From: Propionibacteriaceae bacterium
GTDB taxonomy: Bacteria; Actinomycetota; Actinomycetes; Propionibacteriales; Propionibacteriaceae
Assembly (NCBI GenBank): GCA_020438595.1
Contig: JAGQUI010000047.1
Location: forward strand, 1-11,289
Length of the DNA stretch: 11,289 nucleotides
Direction: 5' to 3'
The translations under genes and the position numbers were made by a program. A model generated the notes under the pieces. The model ran no database searches. It saw nothing but the letters and a program-made list of their open reading frames with translations, and was not told the DNA's origin. The stretch's first letter is position 1. Every line of letters begins with the position of its first letter. Below, one piece after another: positions 1 through 5,791 of this stretch.

Positions 1-71
1 GTAGTACAGGGCCGAGCTCTCCCAGCTCATCCCCCCGATCAGCCCGATGCACCGCATGCACGCGACGCTAT

Positions 72-103
72 CGCTGGTTCGAGCCCTGCGCTGGTTCGAG
101 CCC
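72..103. repeat. Tandem direct repeat of 15 bp, period 17
   Basis: The 15-base unit CGCTGGTTCGAGCCC occurs at 72-86 and again at 89-103. It contains GGTTCGAGCCC, which looks like a tRNA T-arm, but neither copy has a matching acceptor stem or anticodon arm around it, so no tRNA gene is called. It lies in noncoding DNA upstream of the DUF222/HNH gene. Its role is unknown. Confidence 0.5.
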
Positions 104-136
104 ACCCCGACCGGAGGAGCCCTGTCGGGACCCCGG

Positions 137-168
137 TTATCCACAGCCGTCATCCACAGTGGGGATAA
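137..168. promoter_or_regulatory. Cluster of three DnaA-box-like 9-mers
   Basis: A perfect consensus DnaA box, TTATCCACA, lies at 137-145. TCATCCACA (one mismatch) follows at 150-158, and TTATCCCCA (one mismatch) lies on the opposite strand at 160-168. The outer two also form an inverted repeat, GTTATCC / GGATAAC. No dnaA, dnaN or replication gene is present, so this is not called an origin. It could be a DnaA-binding control site, a relic of a mobile element or chance. Confidence 0.4.
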
Positions 169-270
169 CTACATCGGTGTCATTAGCCGGCCCGGGTCCT
201 CCCCCGCGATGTGCGCGACGGCCGCCTCGCGCCAGGCCCGCGGCAGGGACGGCAGCGACGCCGGGACCGA

Positions 271-286
271 TCGTATACCTGTTCGA
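271..286. promoter_or_regulatory. Candidate LexA (SOS) box upstream of the HNH gene
   Basis: The sequence TCGTATACCTGTTCGA matches the actinobacterial SOS box TCGAAC-N4-GTTCGA at 10 of 12 defined positions, and the right half is perfect. It sits in a locally AT-richer stretch about 85-100 bases before the DUF222/HNH start, a sensible promoter position. From memory, several 13E12-family genes of Mycobacterium tuberculosis have LexA boxes, which supports the reading. Binding itself is inferred. Confidence 0.4.
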
Positions 287-372
287 TTTATTCAGCTGAT
301 TCTCATCTTGGTAGTGCCCTTTTCTGGCCGGATCGTCCTGTTTCTGTCAGCGGCAGGTGATTGGCTTGTGCC

Positions 373-1725
373 ATGGGAGTTCAGCCGTCGCCCACGACCC
401 GGGCGTTGACGTCGATCGAGGCCATCCTCGACGGTCTCGACGCCACGCAGGTCGCGCGCGGCGAGCGGCTTGACCGCGCCCAGCAGGCGCGAGGTCTCGC
501 CTCCCGGCTCACCGCGCTGGCGGCCGTGTTGCTGGCGCAGGCCGACGCGACGCAGGAGTCCCTGCGCGACACGGGCACGCCGACCACCACCTGGCTGGCC
601 ACCCGGGGCGGGTTGTCGAAGCGCGAGGCGGCCGGTCTGCTGCACCAGGCGCGCGACCTGGCCGAGCACCCGGCGGTGGCGGAGGCCGCGGCGTCCGGGC
701 GGATCAGCGTGGGCCAGGCCCGCAGTATCGACTCGGTGCTCGGCAGCCTCGGCGGCCTGGACAATGGCCAGTTGGGCGAGGCGGAGCAGATCCTGCTCGG
801 GCTCGCCGCGTCCACCGACTCCGACCGGCTCGCCAAGGCCGCGCCGCAGGTGCTGGCCCAGGTCGCCCCGCAGCAGGCAGACGAAGCCCAGGAACGGCGA
901 CTGCAGCGCCAGGCCGAGGCGGCGCAACGCAACCGGTCGCTCGTGTTCGGCAGGGACGGGAACGGCTCGGTCACCTTCAGCGGCAGCCTGCCGATCGTGG
1001 ACGGTGAAGCGTGGCTCGCCATCCTGGACGCCTACACCGAGTCGCGGCGTCGTAGTGCCATCGAGGAGCGTGACCCGCTGGCCACGAGCTCCACGCCGGC
1101 GCAGCGACGAGCCGACGCGCTGCTCGCCATGATTCACGAGCACCAGCACGAGCGCCGGGCGCCCAAGGTCGGCGGCGACCGGCCCCGGGTGATCGTGACG
1201 CTCGACTACGACAAGCTCCGACGCCAGGCCGCGGGTGCCGGGCTGGTCGGCGACGAGCCGATCAGCGCCGGTGACCTGCGCCGGCTGTGCTGCGATGCGG
1301 GCCTGCTGCCTGCGGTGCTGGGCGGGCCGAGTGAGGTGCTGGAGGTCGGACGCGCGGCGCGGCTGGTCACGGCAGAGATCCGTGCGGCACTCGTGCTGCG
1401 CGACGGCGGCTGCGCCTTCCCGAGCTGCCAGTCGCGGGCATCTGCCTGCGAGGCACACCACATCGTTCCGTGGTGGGCCGGCGGCGAGACGTCCCTGGAG
1501 AACCTCGTCCTGCTCTGCCACCACCACCACGCGCTCGTCGAGCCGGCCCGGTTCGGCGCCAGGGACCAGTGGGAGGTGCGGATCGCCGAGGACGGCCCAC
1601 CCGAGTTCACCCCGCCCCGGCGCTACGACGCCCGACGAAGGCCGCTCCGGCACGCCCGGTTCCGCGGTGGGGCCGAAGCGCGCCCACCGGACGACCGGGC
1701 CGAGGAAGGGCCTCCGGGCGCGTGA
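373..1725 (+). CDS. DUF222 / HNH endonuclease (13E12 repeat family)
   Basis: The protein is about 450 residues with the layout of the actinobacterial DUF222-HNH (13E12) family. An Ala/Arg-rich helical DUF222 region spans roughly residues 15-330 and a C-terminal HNH nuclease domain roughly 335-395. The HNH part shows a Cys-x4-Cys pair (C347, C352), C359, the HHIVPWW motif (H362, H363), N377 in ENLVLLC, and C382 before a run of four His. This predicts a metal-dependent DNA nuclease, but no cellular role is established for the family. I chose the ATG at 373. A TTG at 361 is in frame, but the AGGTGA sequence directly abuts it, too close to serve as its ribosome binding site. The last 35 residues are Arg/Pro-rich and look disordered. 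Similar genes are often multicopy, so it may be one of several in the genome. A candidate SOS box lies upstream. Confidence 0.88.
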   Translation: MGVQPSPTTRALTSIEAILDGLDATQVARGERLDRAQQARGLASRLTALAAVLLAQADATQESLRDTGTPTTTWLATRGGLSKREAAGLLHQARDLAEHPAVAEAAASGRISVGQARSIDSVLGSLGGLDNGQLGEAEQILLGLAASTDSDRLAKAAPQVLAQVAPQQADEAQERRLQRQAEAAQRNRSLVFGRDGNGSVTFSGSLPIVDGEAWLAILDAYTESRRRSAIEERDPLATSSTPAQRRADALLAMIHEHQHERRAPKVGGDRPRVIVTLDYDKLRRQAAGAGLVGDEPISAGDLRRLCCDAGLLPAVLGGPSEVLEVGRAARLVTAEIRAALVLRDGGCAFPSCQSRASACEAHHIVPWWAGGETSLENLVLLCHHHHALVEPARFGARDQWEVRIAEDGPPEFTPPRRYDARRRPLRHARFRGGAEARPPDDRAEEGPPGA

Positions 1726-1816
1726 GCGAGCGACTCCCGACGGTGGGGGTGGTCGAGGGCACGCCGGACTGCCAGCATGGGAACGTCCGCCCGTCCCAGC
1801 GACCCCGGGGAGCGCC

Positions 1817-2701
1817 GTGACCACCACCGACCACTTCCAGCACTTCCAGGCCTTCACCCCGACCGATGTCCCTGTCCTGGGCTCCACCATGCGGTGCTGG
1901 ACGGCGGGCACCGGACGGCCGGTCGTGTTCCTGCACGGGAACCCCACCTCGTCCTTCCTCTGGCGCAAGGTGGTCCCGCGACTGCTCGGACCGGACCGGC
2001 GCCTGGTCCTGGTCGACCTGGTCGGCATGGGCGACTCCGGCAAGCCCCCGATCGAGTACCGCCTGACCGACCACATCGACCACGTGGACGCCCTCCTCGA
2101 CGCCCTCGACCTGCCCGCGGTCGACCTGATCGCCCACGACTGGGGCGTCGCCATCGCCTTCGCCTGCCTGCACCGCCACCCCGAACGGGTGCGCAGCCTC
2201 GCCTTCATGGAGGGCCACCTGCGTCCGCTGCCCGGCTGGGACGCCTTCGACGAGGGCGGGCGCGACCTGTTCCGCCGGCTGCGTACCCCCGGCGTCGGCG
2301 AGCAGATGGTGCTGGCCGACAACTTCTTCATCGAGACGCTCCTGCCCGCCGCCATCCGCGGACTCACCGCGGAGGAACTCACCGCCTACGCGGCCCCCTA
2401 CCCGACGCCGGAGTCGCGGCGTCCCCTGCTGCAGTGGGCCCGCCAGATCCCGGTCGCCGGCGATCCGGCCGACGTCGCGACGCTGCTTCCCCGAGCGGTG
2501 GCCGCCGCGGCCCGTGCGTCCGTCCCGCTGCTGCTCGTCCGGGCCCGACCGGGAGCGGTCGTCGGTGACGACGCGGTGGCGTGGCTCACCGGGCACCTGC
2601 CCGCGCTCACCGTCGCCGAGGTCGGGCCTGCCGGGCACTTCGTCCCCGAGGACCGGCCCGGGCCGCTGGCCGAGGTGCTGGACGACTGGCTGCGCCACTG
2701 A
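1817..2701 (+). CDS. Haloalkane dehalogenase, DhaA/LinB-type (HLD-II)
   Basis: This 294-residue alpha/beta-hydrolase should hydrolyse the carbon-halogen bond of haloalkanes to give an alcohol and a halide in the cytoplasm. Every expected catalytic element is visible: HGNPTSS at 40-46 (oxyanion hole and halide-binding N42), nucleophile D108 in HDWG with halide-binding W109, acid E132 in FMEG (the HLD-II position), and base H274 in GPAGHFVPED. Further DhaA-like stretches are DLVGMGDSGKP (67-77) and FIETLLP (171-177). Length matches the family (about 290-300). The GTG start at 1817 is chosen because GGGGAG lies about 5 bases upstream and the protein then begins like known family members. The gene lies 91 bases after the HNH gene and may have its own promoter. 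The natural substrate cannot be read from sequence. Epoxide hydrolases share the fold, but their lid tyrosines are not evident. Confidence 0.9.
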   Translation: MTTTDHFQHFQAFTPTDVPVLGSTMRCWTAGTGRPVVFLHGNPTSSFLWRKVVPRLLGPDRRLVLVDLVGMGDSGKPPIEYRLTDHIDHVDALLDALDLPAVDLIAHDWGVAIAFACLHRHPERVRSLAFMEGHLRPLPGWDAFDEGGRDLFRRLRTPGVGEQMVLADNFFIETLLPAAIRGLTAEELTAYAAPYPTPESRRPLLQWARQIPVAGDPADVATLLPRAVAAAARASVPLLLVRARPGAVVGDDAVAWLTGHLPALTVAEVGPAGHFVPEDRPGPLAEVLDDWLRH

Positions 2702-2802
2702 CGCACGACAGCCGCTCCCGGCCGGCGGCGCTGCTCCCGGTGGTGCCGTGTTAGCCCGCCGCCCGCCGGGGTACTTCTCACCGCAGGAGACGGGAGGCAG
2801 CT

Positions 2803-2943
2803 GTGGAGTGGTGGGTCTGGCTGATTGTGGCCGTGGTCGTCGCCGTGGTCGTGGTCGTGATCGTCGGGCTGGTCCAGTCCCGGCGCCGCTCCGGCGGCGT
2901 GATCGTGCAGCCTCCGTCCACCCCGCCGGAAGGACACTCATGA
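2803..2943 (+). CDS. Small single-pass membrane protein (46 aa)
   Basis: This short gene encodes 46 residues. An N-terminal MEWWVW is followed by a Val-rich transmembrane helix (residues about 3-24), then SRRR and a short Pro-rich tail. The basic cluster after the helix predicts an N-out, C-in topology by the positive-inside rule. The GTG start at 2803 has GGGAGG at 2792-2797, five bases upstream. The stop codon overlaps the ATG of the first PRC-barrel gene (ATGA), so the two are probably translationally coupled. I do not recognise the family. It may anchor or partner the PRC-barrel proteins at the membrane, which is inference from the overlap. It is 101 bases after the dehalogenase gene, and I see no terminator or clear promoter in that gap. 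Confidence 0.62.
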   Translation: MEWWVWLIVAVVVAVVVVVIVGLVQSRRRSGGVIVQPPSTPPEGHS

Positions 2944-3533
2944 GCCCGCTGCTGCGCGCTTCCGGGGTCATCCACCGACCCGTCGTCACCATGCAGGGCG
3001 AGGACATCGCCCAGGTGAAGGACGTCGTGTACTCGGCCGGCGGTGGCGCCGTCGGCGGTTTCACCCTTGCTGGCCGCGGGTTGTTCGCCGGCCCGCTGAA
3101 GACCGCGCTGCCGTGGGCGTCGGTCCGGGCGCTCGGGCCGGACGCCGTGATGATCGAGGACGAGCAGGCGCTCGCACCCACCCCGGAGGTGCTCGGCGAG
3201 ATCGCGTCCGCCGGCGGGTCCGGTGGCGACGTGCTGGGCTCGGAGGTGCTCACCGAGGACGGCGTGGCGCTCGGCACCGTCGCCGACGTGATCCTCGAGG
3301 TCACCGGCCGCGACGGCAGCTGTGACGTCGTCGGCTACGAGGTGGCTACCGACCCCTCCGGGACGAAGGAACGCATGTTCGTGCCACTGCCCGACACCCT
3401 GGCCGCCTCGGCGGAACACCTCGTGGTCCCCACCGCCGCACGCGACTTCGCCACCCGTGACCTGGCCGGGCTGGCCGATGCGGTGACCGCCTTCCGCAAC
3501 CAGCTGGGGGAACGCGCTGATGCTGCTCAGTGA
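2940..3533 (+). CDS. PRC-barrel domain protein (two barrels, 197 aa)
   Basis: Two PRC-barrel-like beta modules can be seen, at about residues 5-75 and 97-165. Each has the pattern of a Gly-rich turn, a hydrophobic strand and then an LPWASVRALGPDAVMI-type strand; the second carries LGTVADVILEVTG and MFVPLPDTL. A short helical tail follows. PRC-barrels occur in photosynthetic reaction centre H subunits and in RimM, and as stand-alone proteins of mostly unknown role. There is no signal peptide or membrane helix. The ATG at 2940 has GGAAGGA at 2928-2934 and overlaps the preceding stop by four bases. The 3' end overlaps the next PRC-barrel gene by 14 bases. The assignment is to fold only; the function is unknown. 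Confidence 0.85.
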   Translation: MSPLLRASGVIHRPVVTMQGEDIAQVKDVVYSAGGGAVGGFTLAGRGLFAGPLKTALPWASVRALGPDAVMIEDEQALAPTPEVLGEIASAGGSGGDVLGSEVLTEDGVALGTVADVILEVTGRDGSCDVVGYEVATDPSGTKERMFVPLPDTLAASAEHLVVPTAARDFATRDLAGLADAVTAFRNQLGERADAAQ

Positions 3534-3948
3534 AGTCGGCGGGCACAAGGTGGTCAGCACCTCCACGGCTCAGACGGTCGGCCACATCGCCGGCCTGGTG
3601 ATCGATCCGCGGCGTGGCCGCGTGGTGGCGATCACCCTCAAGCGCGCCGGCAGGGCGAACACGGTGCCGTGGGACGACATCACCGCCTTCGGTGCGGACG
3701 CGGTGACGGTGCCGGACGAGACCGTCGCCGTCGAGCCGTCCGACACCATCCGGGAACTGAACGGCACGGCGCGCCGGTTACCCGGCAAGCGGCTGCTCAG
3801 CGCGTCCGGCAAGGAACTCGGCGCCCTGGACGACGTGGCGTTCGACCCCACCAGCGGAGAACTCACCGCCCTGCTCGCGACCGGCGGCGAGCTGCCCGCG
3901 GACCGGCTCGTCGACGCGGGCTCGTACGCCGTCATCGTGTCCGGATGA
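3520..3948 (+). CDS. PRC-barrel domain protein (142 aa)
   Basis: This is a compact protein with two PRC-barrel-like halves. The first (about 1-72) has GHIAGLVIDPRRGRVVAI and VPWDDITAFGADAVTV. The second (about 88-140) has LGALDDVAFDPTSGELTALLA and a closing SYAVIVSG strand. It resembles its upstream neighbour, so the pair may come from a duplication and may form a heteromer (inference). The ATG at 3520 lies within the end of the upstream gene, with GGGGGAA about seven bases before it. No signal peptide or membrane segment is present. It is convergent with the histidine kinase gene, whose stop codon lies only 26 bases away. Confidence 0.85.
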   Translation: MLLSEVGGHKVVSTSTAQTVGHIAGLVIDPRRGRVVAITLKRAGRANTVPWDDITAFGADAVTVPDETVAVEPSDTIRELNGTARRLPGKRLLSASGKELGALDDVAFDPTSGELTALLATGGELPADRLVDAGSYAVIVSG

Positions 3949-3974
3949 CCCGCGCCGCGCGCCTCCCGAGCACA

Positions 3975-5087
3975 TCAGCGCACGCCGTGCGGCAGCCGGA
4001 CGACCAGTTCCCACAGCTCGCCGTCCTCGACGGTTCGGGACGAGCCCCCGAGGAGGGCCAGCCGCTCGCGGACGCCGGTCAGGCCCATCCCGTCGGGCGC
4101 GCGCCCTGACCTCTGCCGCGGGTTCTCGAACCGGGCGACCACGTCGTCGCCGTCGTCATGGATCCAGATCCGGCAGTGCCCCGCCGGCTGGGCGTGCTTG
4201 CGCATGTTGTTCATCGCCTCGCGAGCAACCGCGCTGAGGGTCTGCGCCCGCGCGGCACTCAGGGCCTGCACCGCGACGTCGACCTCGACATCGAAGCCCG
4301 CCTCCCGCAATCCGGCAGCCTGCTCCTCGATGTCCTCACGCAGGGTCTCGGCGGTGACGACGGCGACAGTCCGCCCCGGGTCAGTCCCCTGGCTGCGCAG
4401 CGCGGCCAGCAACTGCCTCAGGTCGTGCGCGGACGAACGACACTCCGCCGCGATCCGCTCCAGCTCGACGCGGGCTCCGGCCGGCAGGTCCGGCTCGGTG
4501 AGCGCCAGGTTCGCTCCGATCGCCGCCCGGGCGAGGGTCTGGGCGACCGTGTCATGCAGGTCGCGGGCCAGCGACAGGCGCAGCTCGGCCTGCTCGAGCG
4601 CCGCCCGCTCGCGTTCGTGCTCGAGCAGCACCGCGCCCCGGCGCCACGCCGCGCCGCCGAGCCATGCCAGCACCGCGAGCGAGAGGACCAGCGCGGCGGG
4701 TCCCGGCCGGTCGGTCGGCTGCGCGACGGACCGTTCGACCAGCACCAGGTACGCCAGCACGGTGAGCGCGATCGTCAGGGGCGCGCGCCACGACAGCCCC
4801 TTGCGCGCCGCCGCGAAGATGTTCACCACAAAGGCCAGCCCGCTCGCCCCCGGCCAGACGCCCGGCATCAGGAACCAGGACGACAGCCCGGCAGCCACGA
4901 CGAGGGCGCCGGCGAGGGGCAGCCGATACGCCAGCGCTGCACCGAGGCACGTCACGATCTCGACGACCCACACCGCGGCCGAGCCCTCGTCACGGTTCAG
5001 CACCGTCGTGAGCGCCACCAACAACGCGGCGATCGAGGGCTCGAGCCACAACGCCTCGCCCACGGGCCTGCGGGAACCGACCACCAT
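3975..5087 (-). CDS. Sensor histidine kinase, NarL/DesK-type (HisKA_3)
   Basis: The 370-residue protein has five or six N-terminal membrane helices within residues 17-147, a linker helix, a HisKA_3 dimerisation domain and a HATPase_c domain. The phosphoacceptor is H178 in LARDLHDTVAQ. The N-box is REAMNNMRKHA (289-299) and the G-box GMGLTGVRERL (333-343). The usual Asp-x-Gly D-box is altered to a RFENP strand, which I recall from a branch of actinobacterial kinases in this family. There is no obvious extracellular sensor domain, so the signal is probably sensed in or at the membrane. No response regulator is adjacent; the nearest is the - strand NarL-type gene at 9744. The start is the ATG at 5087, which has only a weak ribosome binding site. 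Translation may instead be coupled to the 44-residue peptide gene ending 32 bases upstream. Confidence 0.9.
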   Translation of the reverse strand: MVVGSRRPVGEALWLEPSIAALLVALTTVLNRDEGSAAVWVVEIVTCLGAALAYRLPLAGALVVAAGLSSWFLMPGVWPGASGLAFVVNIFAAARKGLSWRAPLTIALTVLAYLVLVERSVAQPTDRPGPAALVLSLAVLAWLGGAAWRRGAVLLEHERERAALEQAELRLSLARDLHDTVAQTLARAAIGANLALTEPDLPAGARVELERIAAECRSSAHDLRQLLAALRSQGTDPGRTVAVVTAETLREDIEEQAAGLREAGFDVEVDVAVQALSAARAQTLSAVAREAMNNMRKHAQPAGHCRIWIHDDGDDVVARFENPRQRSGRAPDGMGLTGVRERLALLGGSSRTVEDGELWELVVRLPHGVR

Positions 5088-5119
5088 GTCCGCAGCCTAG
5101 TGATCAGGCCATGGCCGGC

Positions 5120-5254
5120 TCAGTGGCACATCTTCAGCCACGGCATCAGCTCGCAGTACCACGGCGCGTTGCCGAGCGGGGCGATCGCCTCGATGATCGG
5201 GAGCGACCAGATCGTGACGGAGGCGGTCAGCAGGACGTCTTGAAGGATGAACAT
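5120..5254 (-). CDS. 44-residue peptide preceding the histidine kinase
   Basis: This short gene is supported by a near-perfect ribosome binding site, AAGGAG, six bases before its ATG at 5254. The product has a hydrophobic N-terminal two thirds (about residues 7-30, enough for one membrane helix) and a C-terminal segment WYCELMPWLKMCH. Two cysteines, C34 and C43, could close a ten-residue disulfide loop. Net charge is slightly negative, unlike the bacteriocin gene transcribed divergently. The stop is 32 bases before the kinase ATG, so the two are probably co-transcribed. I do not recognise the family. It could be a pheromone, a kinase accessory peptide or an immunity factor; none of these is shown. 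Confidence 0.6.
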   Translation of the reverse strand: MFILQDVLLTASVTIWSLPIIEAIAPLGNAPWYCELMPWLKMCH

Positions 5255-5284
5255 CGGTATCTCCTTGGGTGGGATTCGCGCCGC

Positions 5285-5290
5285 ATTCTA
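5285..5290 (-). promoter_or_regulatory. Candidate -10 element for the peptide/kinase unit
   Basis: On the - strand the sequence TAGAAT, one base off the TATAAT consensus, ends 30 bases before the 44-residue peptide start. A transcript beginning about seven bases downstream would carry the AAGGAG ribosome binding site in a short leader. No convincing -35 hexamer is seen at 16-18 bases, so the call is tentative. Confidence 0.35.
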
Positions 5291-5327
5291 GGCGGCTTCG
5301 TTGAACCGGTGGCGACGTGCCGGCCTG

Positions 5328-5418
5328 GATCGTCAACTTCGGGCGACGGGACATCTCCCCGGAAGTCGGTCCGGCGATCAACCCGCGGGGAGAGTCCCGT
5401 CCCCCGAAGTTGACGATC
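5328..5418. repeat. Long inverted repeat in the divergent intergenic region
   Basis: The left arm (5328-5361) and right arm (5386-5418) pair over 32 bases: 16 identical, one mismatch (5344 against 5402), 8 identical, one unpaired base (5353), 8 identical. The loop is 24 bases. The outer arms read GATCGTCAACTTCGGG. It lies between the peptide/kinase promoter and the bacteriocin gene. It could be a regulator-binding site, an RNA hairpin in the bacteriocin leader or a dispersed palindromic repeat. TTGACG in the outer right arm (5410-5415) could act as a -35 element for the + strand operon, but no good -10 follows it. Confidence 0.8.
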
Positions 5419-5498
5419 ACACCCGAGCCGTAGCCGAGGCCCCGGAGGACCAGGTCGACTGGTGGCACCGCTCCGGACAGACCGGGCGGACCTACCCC

Positions 5499-5504
5499 TA
5501 GGAG
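5499..5504 (+). promoter_or_regulatory. Ribosome binding site of the bacteriocin gene
   Basis: TAGGAG lies six bases before the ATG at 5511. It fixes the start of the 58-residue peptide and so supports a product made without a leader sequence. Confidence 0.75.
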
Positions 5505-5510
5505 ACCGAC

Positions 5511-5687
5511 ATGTGGAGCTTTATCTACAAGGTGCTGCGCCTGGCGTGGAAGTACGGCTCGACCGCGATCACGAAGGTCGTCGCCTACATCAAGTCCCAC
5601 TGGGACACCATCAAGAAGTGGATCGAGCGAGGGCTCACGGTCGAGGCGATCATCGAGCTGATCCTGCGGATCCTCGGCATCGGCTGA
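5511..5687 (+). CDS. Leaderless class II bacteriocin, lacticin Q / aureocin A53-like
   Basis: The gene encodes 58 residues with no cysteine, no double-glycine leader and no signal peptide. It is predicted to be entirely amphipathic helices. It is cationic (9 Lys/Arg against 4 Asp/Glu) and has four Trp (W2, W13, W31, W37). From memory it aligns with lacticin Q along its length: KYGSTAI at 14-20 matches KYGSKAV, WIERGLTVEAI at 37-47 matches WLNAGQAIDWV, and the C-terminus RILGIG matches QILGIK. That family (Bacteriocin_IIi) is made and exported with its N-terminal Met, folds like saposin and permeabilises Gram-positive membranes without a receptor. The product is slightly longer than the 51-53 residue relatives. 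The next five genes match the export and immunity set of that family. The alternative, another small amphipathic peptide, is much less likely in this context. Confidence 0.85.
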   Translation: MWSFIYKVLRLAWKYGSTAITKVVAYIKSHWDTIKKWIERGLTVEAIIELILRILGIG

Positions 5688-5694
5688 TGTCCAG

Positions 5695-5741
5695 CGACCT
5701 GGGTGGCGATGCCGGACGGTCCGGCACCGCCACCCAGGTCG
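5695..5741 (+). terminator. Strong hairpin just after the bacteriocin gene
   Basis: The sequence forms a 22-bp stem with one A-C mismatch and a 3-base loop, starting 8 bases after the bacteriocin stop codon. The arms begin CGACCTGGGTGGCG and end CGCCACCCAGGTCG. No T-run follows, so it is not a textbook intrinsic terminator. It could stop part of the transcription or protect the 3' end of a short bacteriocin mRNA, giving more peptide than transporter. The hairpin is seen; its role is inferred. Confidence 0.6.
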
Positions 5742-5791
5742 TGAGCAGCTTCCCGGCTACTCTGAACCAATCCACCCCGGAACGAGGCAAC

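Noticed and set aside
72..103. tRNA remnant suggested by two T-arm-like GGTTCGAGCCC motifs
   Set aside because: No anticodon arm, D-arm or matching acceptor stem is found around either copy, and the T-stems contain mismatches.
47..409. 120-residue + strand reading frame before the HNH gene
   Set aside because: No ribosome binding site, no recognisable domain, biased composition, and it covers the DnaA-box cluster and candidate SOS box. Probably chance.
292..2382. Very long (696-residue) - strand reading frame
   Set aside because: It is an antisense shadow of the HNH and dehalogenase genes, which have clear motifs; the product is low-complexity Arg/Gly/Ala-rich.
1607..3304. 565-residue - strand reading frame
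   Set aside because: Antisense shadow of the dehalogenase and PRC-barrel genes, with no domain signal.
4158..5243. 361-residue + strand reading frame opposite the kinase
   Set aside because: Mirror of the histidine kinase, whose H-, N- and G-boxes are intact on the other strand.
5120..5254. Second bacteriocin peptide (two-peptide system)
   Set aside because: The 44-residue product is slightly acidic, contains two Cys and is on the opposite strand with the kinase, unlike partner peptides of leaderless bacteriocins.
5328..5418. Insertion sequence or transposon end
   Set aside because: No transposase and no flanking target duplication are visible; only the inverted repeat itself is supported.
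5462..5791. Upstream extension of the first bPH_2 reading frame
   Set aside because: It would overlap the bacteriocin gene and the hairpin in another frame and has no homologous content; the GTG at 5792 is a better start.
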